The notes below the pieces were generated by a model, which was not told where the DNA came from, did no database searches, and saw only the letters and a program-made list of their open reading frames with translations. 64,000 bases of DNA. Origin: Galdieria yellowstonensis. Taxonomy: Eukaryota; Rhodophyta; Bangiophyceae; Galdieriales; Galdieriaceae. Numbering within the stretch: position 1 is the stretch's first letter; every line of letters starts with the position of its first letter. The stretch spans positions 62,001 to 126,000 of the forward strand of contig JANCYU010000035.1 of NCBI GenBank assembly GCA_026122205.1, written 5' to 3'. The translations under genes were made by a program, and so were the position numbers. This document shows, one piece after another, positions 55,123 to 64,000 of the stretch.

Positions 55123-55827
55123 ATGCAGATGTTTGCGAGTTGTTTCGTGGTATCTTATTCGGCTACAACTTGTCGTCATCACCGTCAGGTTCCAGTGATT
55201 AGATACAAAAATCAACCTTTGTTTGTCTCTTTCGGTCGTTGTCTTGGACCAAGAAGAACCACAAGGTTTCAACTAGTAGCGACTACCGGAACAGTAAAAC
55301 CAACAAAGTGGCCAAAAGATGAAAAAGGAAATATACTTTGGACACTCCGAAGAGCTACCAAAAGTGATGTTAGTTTTATTGTTTCTCACAGTGAAGTTTT
55401 AACTCCTAGTTTGGTGGAGTCGTTGGTGGAGAACAGTTTAGAGTCGTGCCTCGTTGCTCAAGTGGGAGAAGAGGCGACGTTGGTGGGATACAGTCTGTTT
55501 GCTGTGCAGAGAGTTCCAGTGAATCCTGAAAAAGGCATCGAATCACCTTTACAAGTCAATGGGTTATACGTCGCCAGTTTTCATCTGCCCAGTGTTCCTA
55601 GTGAAATAGAAGAAAAGTTGATATTGGGGAGTCTGAAAATGCTAAAACAGAAGGAGTGTTTGGTGGTTTCAGCGGATGTTGCTGTGGAAGAGACGGACAA
55701 GGCATCGCTTTTAGAAAAGTGTGGGTTTCTACGGGGAAATACGGTGGAGAAGGAAGGCAGTAACTTTATCGAATATCGTATGAACCTAGTCGCTACCAAT
55801 GTCGATCCTCAGAAGAAGATTGTCTAA
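55123..55827 (+). CDS. GNAT-like acetyltransferase, plastid-targeted (tentative)
   Basis: A 234-residue protein in one exon. The N-terminus (MQMFASCFVVSYSATTCRHH) is hydroxylated and basic with no acidic residues until about residue 65, a plastid transit profile. The mature part reads as a GNAT fold: LRRATKSDVSFIVSHSEVLT, SCLVAQVGEEATLVGYSLFA, VNGLYVASFHLPSVPSEIEE, LLEKCGFLRGNTVEKEGSNF (the typical CGF near the end). The acetyl-CoA loop Q/RxxGxG/A is not clear, so activity is uncertain; it may be a degenerate GNAT. Confidence 0.6.
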   Translation: MQMFASCFVVSYSATTCRHHRQVPVIRYKNQPLFVSFGRCLGPRRTTRFQLVATTGTVKPTKWPKDEKGNILWTLRRATKSDVSFIVSHSEVLTPSLVESLVENSLESCLVAQVGEEATLVGYSLFAVQRVPVNPEKGIESPLQVNGLYVASFHLPSVPSEIEEKLILGSLKMLKQKECLVVSADVAVEETDKASLLEKCGFLRGNTVEKEGSNFIEYRMNLVATNVDPQKKIV

Positions 55828-55888
55828 GAGTAAAAAAGACTAGTCATATTTTTCTTCTTCTTCTTCTTATACACTTTGAGCAAGTCCT

Positions 55889-57234
55889 CTACAGCGACAA
55901 CCACTTGATGACAATAGCCTCCCATGTTTGTTTCATTTCTTGATATACTTTATCCAAAAGATTGCACTTGTCCACCATATCATTCAATAGATAAAGTCTC
56001 ATTTCCTTTTCCAACTCCGAATGCAAGTTGTGCATTTGCGATAAGCGGAGATACAGTTGCGTACATTGTTCACGAACGCGACAAACATGCGAGTCCCAAT
56101 GTCTCATGATGGATAACAAATACAGCGTTTTCCTCCTCATCCAACGGGATGAAGAACAAGTTGCACGAAAACGAGCAGCTACACGGAAACCTCCTCGAGG
56201 AAGTGTTGTATGTAAAGCATGCAATAAAGTATCGACCAACTTGAATAGACTTGGAGACTGTTCAAGTTGTTGTTGAAAAATTCTCCAACATCTCTGACAA
56301 ACAGACGTACATTCCAACACCTGCGTATGAAGGGAGTGTCTGGTATTATTCAGTCTTTGAAGCATCTTGTTGACAAAGACATTCACCGAACTACAATAAG
56401 GATTAGTAGATGGATTCCGCTTGGGGAAAATCACACCACTATCTTCTTCCAGTAATAGCGTACCAATCGCATGGAATATGTTTGCTTCCATACATCGACC
56501 ATCCCACGTTTGGAAATGACAAGTGCCATCTAAAACATGTCTTGGACCAATCAACATAATGCGAGTCGTCGGTGACACTTTACTCGCAAGAAATGCCACA
56601 TGTTCGGGTAATATACTGGAACCATCTTCTCCTGTCATCTAGGATACAATCTCAGCACGTTTCTTTCCCACTCAAGAAAAATTCAACTTACTCTACAGTT
56701 CACATCTATAGAATAAAGCTGCAATATATCTCGCACCAGATAAGCATAACTGGAAACATGTTCGAGATGTGCAAGAAGAACCAACATTTCTACGTTTAAA
56801 AAACCTCTTGTTCTTCTATCCTCCAACGTCTCTTTCGAGGACACTGACTTGTAAGACTGCAAATGCTGCGGTGATAGAGGTGATAAACTTTCTGATAGTC
56901 TCAAGTTGGGTGATACATTGGAAAACAATGTACTAGGAGAATAACTATCCGTGAACACTGCAACAGAATCTTTTTCACTCACTGCATCCACATAGGCACT
57001 GGAAAAACTCTGGTGAATACTGGAATCATCCAATAAGTAGGGAGAAATACTCCGCGTTCTTGTCACTTGGGAGTCCTCTTCCGATTCACTGGTATTCATA
57101 GTAGCCAACTTGATTTTCCATAACAAGTTGCTAAGGTCCTCATCCTTGTAGGAAGAGGAAGAGGTGGTGGCTCTGTTCCACTTGCTATTCTGGGATATAT
57201 GGAGTCCTTTCATAATTACACGGTCCCCTGCCAA
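55889..57234 (-). CDS. Unrecognised protein with serine-rich N-terminus and helical C-terminus
   Basis: Two exons joined at a 53-bp intron (56639-56691) as IDVNCR|MTGEDGSS, giving about 430 residues. The N-terminal half is Ser/Thr-rich with SP motifs (SLSPLSPQHLQSYKSVSSKE), a likely phosphorylated disordered region. The C-terminal half is a helical domain (FVNKMLQRLNNTRHSLHTQV; LECTSVCQRCWRIFQQQLEQ), ending in a coiled coil (HNLHSELEKEMRLYLLNDMV). No catalytic motif or membrane segment. The end pattern recalls cytoskeletal or autophagy scaffold proteins, but no family is recognised. Confidence 0.55.
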
Positions 57235-57487
57235 GTATTATCCAACTTGCTGCTACTCTTAGTTGTAACAAGTTTCTAGAACATCACACAACAACATTCT
57301 TTGTTGTACTTTGCTAGTACAAATAGGAACCATAACACCAATCCACAAGGCACTCTCACGTCTTTCCATTTTCTCCATGTGTCCAAGCGACAATGCCCGA
57401 GACAGCTTTGCACAAAATTATCCAAAATGACGCGCACCTCTCTTGCCCATCGTAAGAGTTCCTAGGAACATCTGCAAACTCTTTCAT

Positions 57488-58735
57488 CTATGAGAAGCAT
57501 TCATGTTGCAATGCACCAATACAACTCAAAGTAGAAAACAATATTCCTACCGGTGGATGACCTGAAAGAAAACTACAACAAATGGGAGATGCATTGGTCG
57601 AATAAGGACATGTCTTCTTAAAGATAGGTAAGCCTCCTTTTTTCAAGTCCCAAATTCTGATTTGAGTGTCCGAAGAACCACAAGTTACCAAATCTAAACA
57701 AGAAGAAACACTTATTGGTAGTGGAAAATAGTCCATACGATGATCCTCATAGCTAACCATCTTGTGACACAGCTTCCTCCAATCCCACAGTTCTAGACGA
57801 TTAGAAACCAACCCAAATAATACAGCAGATAGTCCTTGTATAGCTTTACAACTGAGAGGACTAGCTCTCGGCGTTTCTTGTTGTATTGGATTTAACGAGA
57901 ATGAATGACAAGCAAGTTTTTGTCGGCTGTCTAATATCGTGCCTTGTCCAGAACGGGATGCTGCAACCAGGCAATGACTATCTATAAAATCTAATGTTAC
58001 AATATCCGAACATTTATGCATCTTCCAACTATGGCAAGTATCCACACTTCTTTCGGAAGCAATACTCTCTACCCGCACCAATCCTCCAGCGTGTCCAGAA
58101 GCCAACAATATGTTGGCAGTACTGTAACTCTTCCGGTTCACTTGTAAACAAAAACAAGGCTTTGACTTTCTTTGGCAAATCCAATTTGCTCCACTATTTG
58201 TCTTGTTATTGACGATGATAAATCCCTGATATTCCCTATTGCGACAAAGCAACAGGGTCGAAGACTCCGTTGTAGGAAGATGACGTGCGAATTCAATTTG
58301 CAAGGAACCATAATCAACAAAAAAGAATTTTTCAAACTGTACTCCTCTATAACCGTCGTAATGTATCTGTGTCACCCCAAAGGCGCCAGGATCCGTGGAC
58401 ACAGTGCAAACTCTGACTCCACTATTTAACCAAGTATCAAAGTCAAAGAAACGAGGCAACAAGGAACGACTTTCCAGTTTTTCCTGTTTAGCTTGAGAAG
58501 TTGGGGAATAATGTGCAAAACAGTGGCAAGTTTCGGCACAACTGAGTCTATGTAGACGAGAGGATTCTCTCCGTTTCAGCTGCTCCAAAATATTTGGTGT
58601 ACTTTTCCTTTCTTTCGTATAGTTGAGGTTTTCAGTTTCTACTTTACCTTGCAATTCTCTTGTCTTTCGATAATATCGGTCGGTTTGTGGGTCATAATAA
58701 AAGCCAGGCAATGTTGGTCGCGTCTTGTGGTTCAT
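57488..58735 (-). CDS. DCAF4/WDR21-like WD40 protein
   Basis: Probable substrate receptor of CUL4-DDB1 ubiquitin ligases. One exon, 415 residues. The start MNHKTRPTLPGFYYDPQTDR, then YYRK, matches the N-terminal PGFYxDPxxxRYF motif of DCAF4. Degenerate WD40 repeats follow: ILLASGHAGGLVRVESIASE, HKCSDIVTLDFIDSHCLVAA, FGLVSNRLELWDWRKLCHKM, and CGSSDTQIRIWDLKK, whose WDxR-like strings would bind DDB1. Divergent from the DHH gene, with 28 bp between start codons. Confidence 0.75.
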   Translation of the reverse strand: MNHKTRPTLPGFYYDPQTDRYYRKTRELQGKVETENLNYTKERKSTPNILEQLKRRESSRLHRLSCAETCHCFAHYSPTSQAKQEKLESRSLLPRFFDFDTWLNSGVRVCTVSTDPGAFGVTQIHYDGYRGVQFEKFFFVDYGSLQIEFARHLPTTESSTLLLCRNREYQGFIIVNNKTNSGANWICQRKSKPCFCLQVNRKSYSTANILLASGHAGGLVRVESIASERSVDTCHSWKMHKCSDIVTLDFIDSHCLVAASRSGQGTILDSRQKLACHSFSLNPIQQETPRASPLSCKAIQGLSAVLFGLVSNRLELWDWRKLCHKMVSYEDHRMDYFPLPISVSSCLDLVTCGSSDTQIRIWDLKKGGLPIFKKTCPYSTNASPICCSFLSGHPPVGILFSTLSCIGALQHECFS

Positions 58736-58763
58736 TCTTTCCTCGTTCCAGCCGACAAGCAGA

Positions 58764-59811
58764 ATGTCGTCTCGTTGGCCATCGCTACCTCGTCAAGTTT
58801 GGATATTTTATCACTATCCTTGCAATGACGGTATATATGCTGCAACTTGTGCCTATTTATTTTTCAAGAAATATAGAGTCAAAGTTCGCTATATACCTCA
58901 TAAAACCTATGAAACATATTCTTTGGAACCAAACGCCTTGCAACACGTAGACATGGTGTTCTTTCTCGATTACATTGGAAACGGTTTGGTGGAAAGAATT
59001 GCAAAGAATACACATACCGTCGTTATTGACCATCACAAGACAGCCATTTCTTGTTTCCAAACAGACAAATGGTCCTCTCTGCAACTGGAGCTTTGTCTGG
59101 ATGACCAACGTTCGGCTTGTGGTTTAGCTTGGGAATACTTTTCGAACCTATCAAGACACTTTTTTCATCAGGAATTGTTGGAGCCTCAAATAGCAGAGAA
59201 CAATTTTCTTCCTATTCTTAGAGCAGTACAGGATGGTGATTTGTGGTTGTGGAAGGAACAAGGAAGCAAGGTAAGTATATCCCAAAGTATATACAGATGG
59301 ATAGATAATAAATAGCACTGGTCATATTTGAAAAAAGGATATTACTAGTGGTTTATCGCGTAAAGGTATAGAATATGATGCAGTAAGAAATCCACAAGTT
59401 TTCCAAGAAATTATGGGTCTTCGAGTAGTTGACCTAGTACGTGTTGGAAAACTCGTTGCAGAAGAAAACGAAAGAAAGATTCAAAGAGAGCTCGAAAATG
59501 CTTTTCTCATTGAGCCATTTCCAGGACAAAAGTTTTTGGCAGTTTTTGTGGATGAAGACGTTGCTCAACTTCGCAGTCAACTTGGAAATGCGTTGGCGGA
59601 TAAAAGTCGGAACAGTTCCTTTCTTCCTGTTGCTGCAGTAGTGTATTATGTACAGGATAAACTCAAAGTAAGTCTTCGTTCCATTGGTGAATGGGATACT
59701 ACCAAAATATCGGAATACTTTGGAGGTGGAGGCCATCGAAATGCAAGTGCTTTCCTCATTTCTATGGATACTTTTCAAAGTTGGAAAGTGGACAACCAAA
59801 CTTTGTCATAA
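58764..59811 (+). CDS. DHH/DHHA1-family phosphoesterase
   Basis: DHH-superfamily phosphoesterase, a class including oligoribonuclease/pAp phosphatase-like and RecJ-type enzymes. Exon 1 from 58764 (MSSRWPSLPRQVWIFYHYPC), then an intron of about 65 bp, then DITSGLSRKGIEYDAVRNPQ to the stop at 59811. The first motif reads FYHYPCNDGIYAATCAYLF (xDG), then DMVFFLDYIGN (D), HTVVIDHHKTAI (DHH) and the DGDLW aspartate. The DHHA1 domain ends ISEYFGGGGHRNASAFLISM with GGGHxxA. All metal-site motifs are present, so it is probably active; substrate unknown. Confidence 0.88.
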
Positions 59812-59889
59812 ACAACTATTTTTTATCATCCACGGACGAAGAAAAACCCTTACACACTATTATGTTTCGACACAAACTGTCCATTCTTA

Positions 59890-61016
59890 TTACTCCGATG
59901 CAGCATCATCTTCCACCACGCGACCATAAAAGATTCCTTTCAATAACACTTTTTTCGGATCTTTTGCTCCCATATCAGTATCTGAGAGTTGTTCAGAAAC
60001 GAAAACACCGGCAATTTCTCCAGTACTTGGGTCCAACTTGTTGACAGCCATCTCTATGGAACCATCGGTCACATCAAATATTTTGTTATTTTCTCTCAAC
60101 AAGTCTTCTTGACCTTCTGCACCATCGGCTTCCTTTGCTGGAAGAGCTACTGCCATATCATAACCCGAAGTTCCACCTCTTCCTTTGGGATCCAAAAACA
60201 ATCCGGTACGATATCCAGTTACCTTAAATTGACCACCAAATTCGGTTGCAGTATTGATGCCTTGGTCGACACCTGAAGCCTTTGCAACCAATTTTTTGAT
60301 AGAAAATAGAAACGGCACTCGTTCTCCACCTGGCAGTTGAACTGTACAAGCTGCATAGTCCAAACCGTCTTGTTCACGGAATACCAAGTCGTTATCTTCG
60401 AAATTCAACGTTCCTTCAATATTGGATAAAGTATAAGTAGCTCTGGTCACCAGTTTTGCATCCACAAATTCTCTACGAGACTCTCCTTTCCCTCTCTTTG
60501 TGACATATTCTTCCTCTACTTGGAAGCTCTTTGGTTCCAGACACAAGTCCACCAGTTTATACTTTTTGTTTTTATCCAATTTTATGATGCCTTTTGCGGT
60601 GTCTACTTCTGGACATCGACTGGCAATACCTGTACCCTTTACTTGATCATAAGTGAGGGATCGAATATCTGATCTAGTTAGAGCAAGACTGCTAGTTGGC
60701 ATCCAGAGGGTAAAGGCAAGTGCCAGGGTAAGAGCAGCTGTTATGGAGCGCTGAGGATCTATGGGAGGTAAGTTTTGTAACATTCTTTGTACTTTGAGGA
60801 TATCCTTTTTGCATCTTTCTACTAATAGTGGTTGAAGAGATGCCTTGGCTATTACACTCTGTTAGTAACCACAAACTAGGTACAGCGTTTGTCTTTCTTA
60901 CCAATTTGAATAGGACACCATGGCGACCCTGGTGAGTGACGTAGCCTTTTCTTTTGACAGAAACTAGACGAAAACAACTGCTGTTGTAAGTAAGAGTTTG
61001 GAATAAAAGTAAACAT
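59890..61016 (-). CDS. psbO: PsbO: 33 kDa oxygen-evolving-complex protein (nuclear, plastid lumen)
   Basis: Extrinsic manganese-stabilising protein of photosystem II. Exon 1 61016-60902 and exon 2 60848-59890 are joined over a 53-bp intron inside the targeting region. Exon 1 (MFTFIPNSYLQQQLFSSSFC) is a plastid transit peptide; exon 2 starts KASLQPLLVERCKKDILKVQ, then a thylakoid-transfer hydrophobic stretch ITAALTLALAFTLWMPTSSL with an A-x-A-like cleavage site. Mature part: LTRSDIRSLTYDQVKGTGIA, the disulphide cysteines in SRCPEV and VDLCLEPKSF, CTVQLPGGERVPFLFSIKKL, TGYRTGLFLDPKGRGGTSGY, and the ending KGIFYGRVVEDDAASE. Identity firm; exon 1 rests on frame and splice sites. Confidence 0.97.
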
Positions 61017-61440
61017 AGCGTGATTGTCTCTTAATCACCCAACAAGAAGAAGAGAAAGAGGCCCACCAAGAGAAACGGAGATTCCAATGGATCCACTTGC
61101 CATCGCTTCCCACCACTCACTCTTCCCAAGTCTCGGCACAGACAGACAGACATATAAATACATAGCCAACTAGGAAAGGTTTTCGAGCTACGTGAATGAA
61201 ATATTTCAAACACAAATTGGATACATATAAATATACATTATACATTTATACATATATATATACACACACACACACAAACATATATATATCGATATATATC
61301 GATGTATTGATATATTGGCCTACCGATATATATATATATATGTATGTATGTACTCATATAATTGAATAGATAGATAGATAAACCAATTATTGGAACAACT
61401 AGGCCAACTCGTTTTGCATGCCAACTCGTATTGCAGGTGG
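61017..61440. repeat. TA/CA-rich simple-sequence intergenic region
   Basis: About 420 bp between the divergent PsbO and ESS2 start codons. The part 61215-61380 is built of TATA/CA and TATATCGATA-type repeats with GATA repeats at the end. No gene seen. It must carry the PsbO promoter. Confidence 0.8.
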
Positions 61441-62772
61441 ATGGATTGGGGCAACCTACGACAACCACCCTCTTCAAAGCACAACAGTAGCAACTATTCG
61501 AAAACAACAGTATGTTCAGAAGAAGAATATGTAGATATATTGAACAAAGTTATCGTCGATAGCTACTTTCCTGACCTTCCAAAATTGAGAAGGAAACTAG
61601 CTTCGTTGGAGGAAAGGGAACAACCAACAACCACGCCAAGGGAGACAAGAGGACAAACAGGTGACTGGCTCACTCAAAGCGTGCCATCGACATGGAGTAC
61701 TCCACAAAGTGTGAATAGTAACTATAGAACAGTGGATGACAAAACGGAAAAAGTATCTAAAGGGAACAACCGGCCTTTGGAAAATTTTTTTCGGAAATAT
61801 ACGAGCGAAGACAACTATTCCTTTGAGGTGTTGGTAAGACAGGAAGAAAAAGAAAAGAGAAGAAAAAATTTGTTGCTTTCAGAACAACTAGTATTGGATA
61901 AGGCAATCTTACACGATGGTACACAACTAGTTCCGTATGGAAAGACAGGGGAATTGACAGCGCTGGGAGATGCAAGACCAAAAAGACTACATTTTTGGCC
62001 TTTTAGAGAAAAAAACTACCTTTTCTTTTGTCCAACAGAGGCACCACTCACAGAAAAAGAACTCCAGTTGAGAAAGTTTGTGGAAGAACGAAAGGAAATC
62101 AGGAGAGACAATACTCGCTTTAAAAGTTTACCGTACGTATTGGCAGACTCGTTTCGAATAAAAAGTGGTAGTGATGCACAGAGTGAAAGCTCCGTGGTCG
62201 ATCTGAAGCAAGAAGAAATACGCATTTTGAAGAGACTGGGTCAGCGACATGGAACGTCTTCCTCGGCTACTAGTAGTGAGATTGACAAATATGAAAAGTT
62301 AGAAGATGAGTCCAAGTTAGATACGATAGATGAATGGAATGTGTTTGTGCCTTCTTCACCTGTTTTATCACCTCGAAATATTCCCAATTCTCCCTTTATT
62401 ACTTGGGGACAAGTAGCGGCAACCCCGCAGTTGTTACAAGATGATGAGGAAGAAGACATACAAGATGAATGGTTGAGTAACGCAACTACGAGTCAAAAAG
62501 AACAACATTTGGAAAAGAGTCATGCCAGCTTTCATATTCCTAAAATGGATAGTCGTGAAGAAGCAGCGCTTCACTTGGAAAGGAAATTGACTGGGAAGAA
62601 AAGAAAGTCACACGACAGGAGACATCCTTCAACTCCAATCTCAGGAGCCACTAGTTTTTCAAGAAGTGTTGCTTTGTCACCAGCAGCGAAGAGGCTAGCG
62701 GACTCTCTGAAGATTCCCAGTATGCACTCTGTTAGAAGGACTCCCTTTACTTCCTATAGAAAAAGTGAATAA
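61441..62772 (+). CDS. ESS2: ESS2 / DGCR14 spliceosome-associated protein
   Basis: Nuclear protein of the ESS2/DGCR14 (Bis1) family that co-purifies with the spliceosome C complex. One exon, about 443 residues from 61441 (MDWGNLRQPPSSKHNSSNYS). Family marks in order: SEEEYVDILNKVIVDSYFPD, then LPKLRRKL; FFRKYTSEDNYSFEVLV; KNYLFFCPTEAPLT; NTRFKSLPYVLADSF; SPFITWGQVAATPQLLQD; and the Ser/Pro/Arg-rich end VALSPAAKRLADSLK. These are the DGCR14 blocks (YIEALxxIIxRDFFPDxxKL; YTSEDNxSF; MTWGEVxxTP). Frame extension upstream uses non-ATG codons, so 61441 is the first usable ATG. Confidence 0.88.
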   Translation: MDWGNLRQPPSSKHNSSNYSKTTVCSEEEYVDILNKVIVDSYFPDLPKLRRKLASLEEREQPTTTPRETRGQTGDWLTQSVPSTWSTPQSVNSNYRTVDDKTEKVSKGNNRPLENFFRKYTSEDNYSFEVLVRQEEKEKRRKNLLLSEQLVLDKAILHDGTQLVPYGKTGELTALGDARPKRLHFWPFREKNYLFFCPTEAPLTEKELQLRKFVEERKEIRRDNTRFKSLPYVLADSFRIKSGSDAQSESSVVDLKQEEIRILKRLGQRHGTSSSATSSEIDKYEKLEDESKLDTIDEWNVFVPSSPVLSPRNIPNSPFITWGQVAATPQLLQDDEEEDIQDEWLSNATTSQKEQHLEKSHASFHIPKMDSREEAALHLERKLTGKKRKSHDRRHPSTPISGATSFSRSVALSPAAKRLADSLKIPSMHSVRRTPFTSYRKSE

Positions 62773-63008
62773 TCATATTATATTTCTAGAATAATTGTAA
62801 AATATTCAATATGTAATAGATATTTGAACAATAGTAACTCATATTAGGATCAAAACACTCTATGTTTCTTTGTTCCACGACATTTTCTTGTTTCCAAAGA
62901 AAGCGAGCCAAAATGGAGTTGCCACAGCCACGAGTGTCCTTGACCAAAAGAGATTGATTGGCAAAGTGGAGATTGTGCAAAATCCGATTCTGCAGCTTTT
63001 GGAAAAGG

Positions 63009-63580
63009 ATGAACTCGCTCAACTTTGTCTCGTCTTCTTTTCTTAACTGTCATAGTATCCAGATAAAGACTTCACGTAGACAAGTATTGAGGCCATACAG
63101 ACATGTTGTGAGTAGCTCCAAGTATCTGAAACTTTCGTGCCAAATAGAGGATAAAGACACGTGGAGTCGTCGCAAGTTTCTTCTCACTTCACTTGGAGTT
63201 GTGTCTTCTGCGCTGTTCCTTTATTCTCAAGATTCTTGGGCTTCCAGAGACTATGCAGGTGTTGGTTATTTGGGCGGGGGTGATAAGGTTGACATAAACA
63301 ACGCTAATATCAGAGCTTATACCAAGTTTCCCGGATTTTATCCAAAGTTGGCTTCCCTGATTGTGAAGAACGGTCCATATAAGAGCGTCAGTGATCTCTA
63401 TAATATTAAAGGATTGACGGAAGAACAAAAGGAGCTTATCAAAAAGTATGAGGATCGCTTCGTAGCACTCGATCCAGCTCCAGAATATGTAAGTTGAACG
63501 TTGCATTTGAAGATGATTTTCTTAATATGTTATACTTATGTTAGGAAGTGGACAAGTTTAACAATGGACTATATCGTTGA
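63009..63580 (+). CDS. psbU: PsbU: photosystem II 12 kDa extrinsic protein (nuclear)
   Basis: Lumenal extrinsic protein of the oxygen-evolving complex in cyanobacteria and red-lineage plastids. Exon 1 63009-63488, 56-bp intron, exon 2 63545-63580 (EVDKFNNGLYR). Leader MNSLNFVSSSFLNCHSIQIK, then RRQVLRPYR; the thylakoid-transfer segment SRRKFLLTSLGVVSSALFLY carries a twin arginine. The mature part YLGGGDKVDINNANIRAYTK has the helix-hairpin-helix-like PsbU core FPGFYPKLASLIVKNGPYKS, then YNIKGLTEEQKELIKKYEDR. Length matches. The upstream in-frame ATG at 62958 would add 17 residues. Confidence 0.96.
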
Positions 63581-63766
63581 AACAAGCTAGTCTTTTAGCG
63601 TGAGTTTCAAGGCGCATCTTTGACTTGCTCTCACTATTGCGCAATAATAAAGTTTCTCGATAAAAGCTTGTTGGTTTGTTGCAGTTTTGGAATATTTATT
63701 GTCAAGTTGCAGTAGACTCTTGAATATATCTTACTAGTGAATTTTATACAGCACGATATTTGACAA

Positions 63767-64000
63767 CTAAAAACCACGCTCAATGTCCACCAACCGTCCC
63801 GATGCATAGTACCACCTAAATAATTATAAAGCAAAGATACAAATAAGGATAAGATATGTACCTATTTCTGTCTTTCAGGAATTTACTTCTTTCGATGAAA
63901 TTCACCGGTTCTCCTTTTTCCACCAAATTCGCCCTATGCCACGGAGAATGACGCCACATGTTTGCTTTCCAAAGCAACTTACCGGAACAAAATATAAGTA
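63767..64000 (-). CDS. YchJ-like (UPF0225, NTF2-fold) protein, 3' part only
   Basis: C-terminal part of a gene cut by the window edge. Exons 63983->64000, 63862-63933 and 63767-63815 join over introns of 49 bp and 46 bp. The join reads TYILFR|ANLVEKGEPVNFIERSKF and LKDRNR|WYYASGRLVDIE with stop at 63767. This fits the end of bacterial YchJ/SEC-C-associated proteins (VEFxARYR, HERSRFVREDGRWYYVDG). The zinc-binding SEC-C motif that usually flanks it should lie outside the window. Function of the family is unknown. Confidence 0.6.

Noticed and set aside
61215..61380. TATA/CA repeats that might be telomeric or centromeric.
   Set aside because: Mixed di- and tetranucleotide microsatellite without a telomere-like G-rich unit; ordinary intergenic simple sequence.
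1..64000. Search by eye for transposases, reverse transcriptases, integrases, CRISPR-like repeat arrays and virus-like genes.
   Set aside because: No such motifs or regularly spaced repeats were seen; only microsatellites and short palindromes.

Overview
The window looks like nuclear DNA of a unicellular, Galdieria-like (cyanidiophycean) red alga. Three things point there. (1) It encodes plastid proteins with spliced transit peptides: the photosystem II extrinsic proteins PsbO and PsbU and a chlorophyll synthase. PsbU in a nuclear genome indicates a red-lineage plastid. (2) It holds ordinary eukaryotic nuclear genes (eIF3 subunit L, PP2A B56, WDR5, Pelota, HSF, SEC11, GID-type RanBPM protein). 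(3) The DNA is AT-rich and very compact, with tiny GT-AG introns (about 40-65 bp) that I could place by joining reading frames. Cyanidioschyzon is GC-richer and almost intron-free, so Galdieria is the better guess. The genus call is inference.

Layout: 1-3.2 kb, eIF3L (cut by the left edge), mitoribosomal mS34 and a sugar-nucleotidyltransferase-like gene. 3.2-4.8 kb, no gene, a few hairpins. 4.8-12.5 kb, two long minus-strand helical-repeat proteins, the downstream one a Pol5/MYBBP1A ribosome-biogenesis factor. 12.5-16 kb, bL33m, a heat-shock factor, a plastid isoprenylcysteine-methyltransferase-like protein and an ATP synthase subunit f-like protein. 15.8-21.5 kb, 5-oxoprolinase and a FAD monooxygenase. 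21.8-25.7 kb, a tight minus-strand row of sugar transporter, WDR5 and organellar TrpRS. 26-36.6 kb, TauD-like dioxygenase, RanBPM/GID protein, cyanobacterial-type HAD hydrolase with a tRNA-Gly just upstream, FAHD1, Pelota, complex I 49 kDa subunit, PP2A B56 and a GST. 36.6-37.6 kb, an AT-rich desert. 37.6-48.5 kb, methionine-synthase-reductase-like protein without a flavodoxin domain, QueA with a probable transit peptide, RING-H2 membrane protein, chlorophyll synthase, LSD1-type zinc finger, alpha/beta hydrolase, purine 5'-nucleotidase-like protein and an SDR. 48.5-59.8 kb, BRWD-like WD40/bromodomain protein, small unknown protein, SEC11, unknown protein, plastid GNAT, unknown protein, DCAF4-like protein and a DHH phosphoesterase. 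59.9-64 kb, PsbO, ESS2/DGCR14, PsbU and the 3' end of a YchJ-like gene.

Functional themes are organelle biogenesis and photosynthesis (PsbO, PsbU, ChlG, complex I, ATP synthase, mitoribosome, TrpRS) and chromatin/RNA/protein control. Several genes have bacterial-type relatives (QueA, HAD hydrolase, YchJ-like, nucleotidyltransferase). I saw no transposon, CRISPR array or virus-like gene. The strongest unusual items are the nuclear, apparently organelle-targeted QueA and the flavodoxin-less methionine synthase reductase-like gene beside the AT-rich desert.
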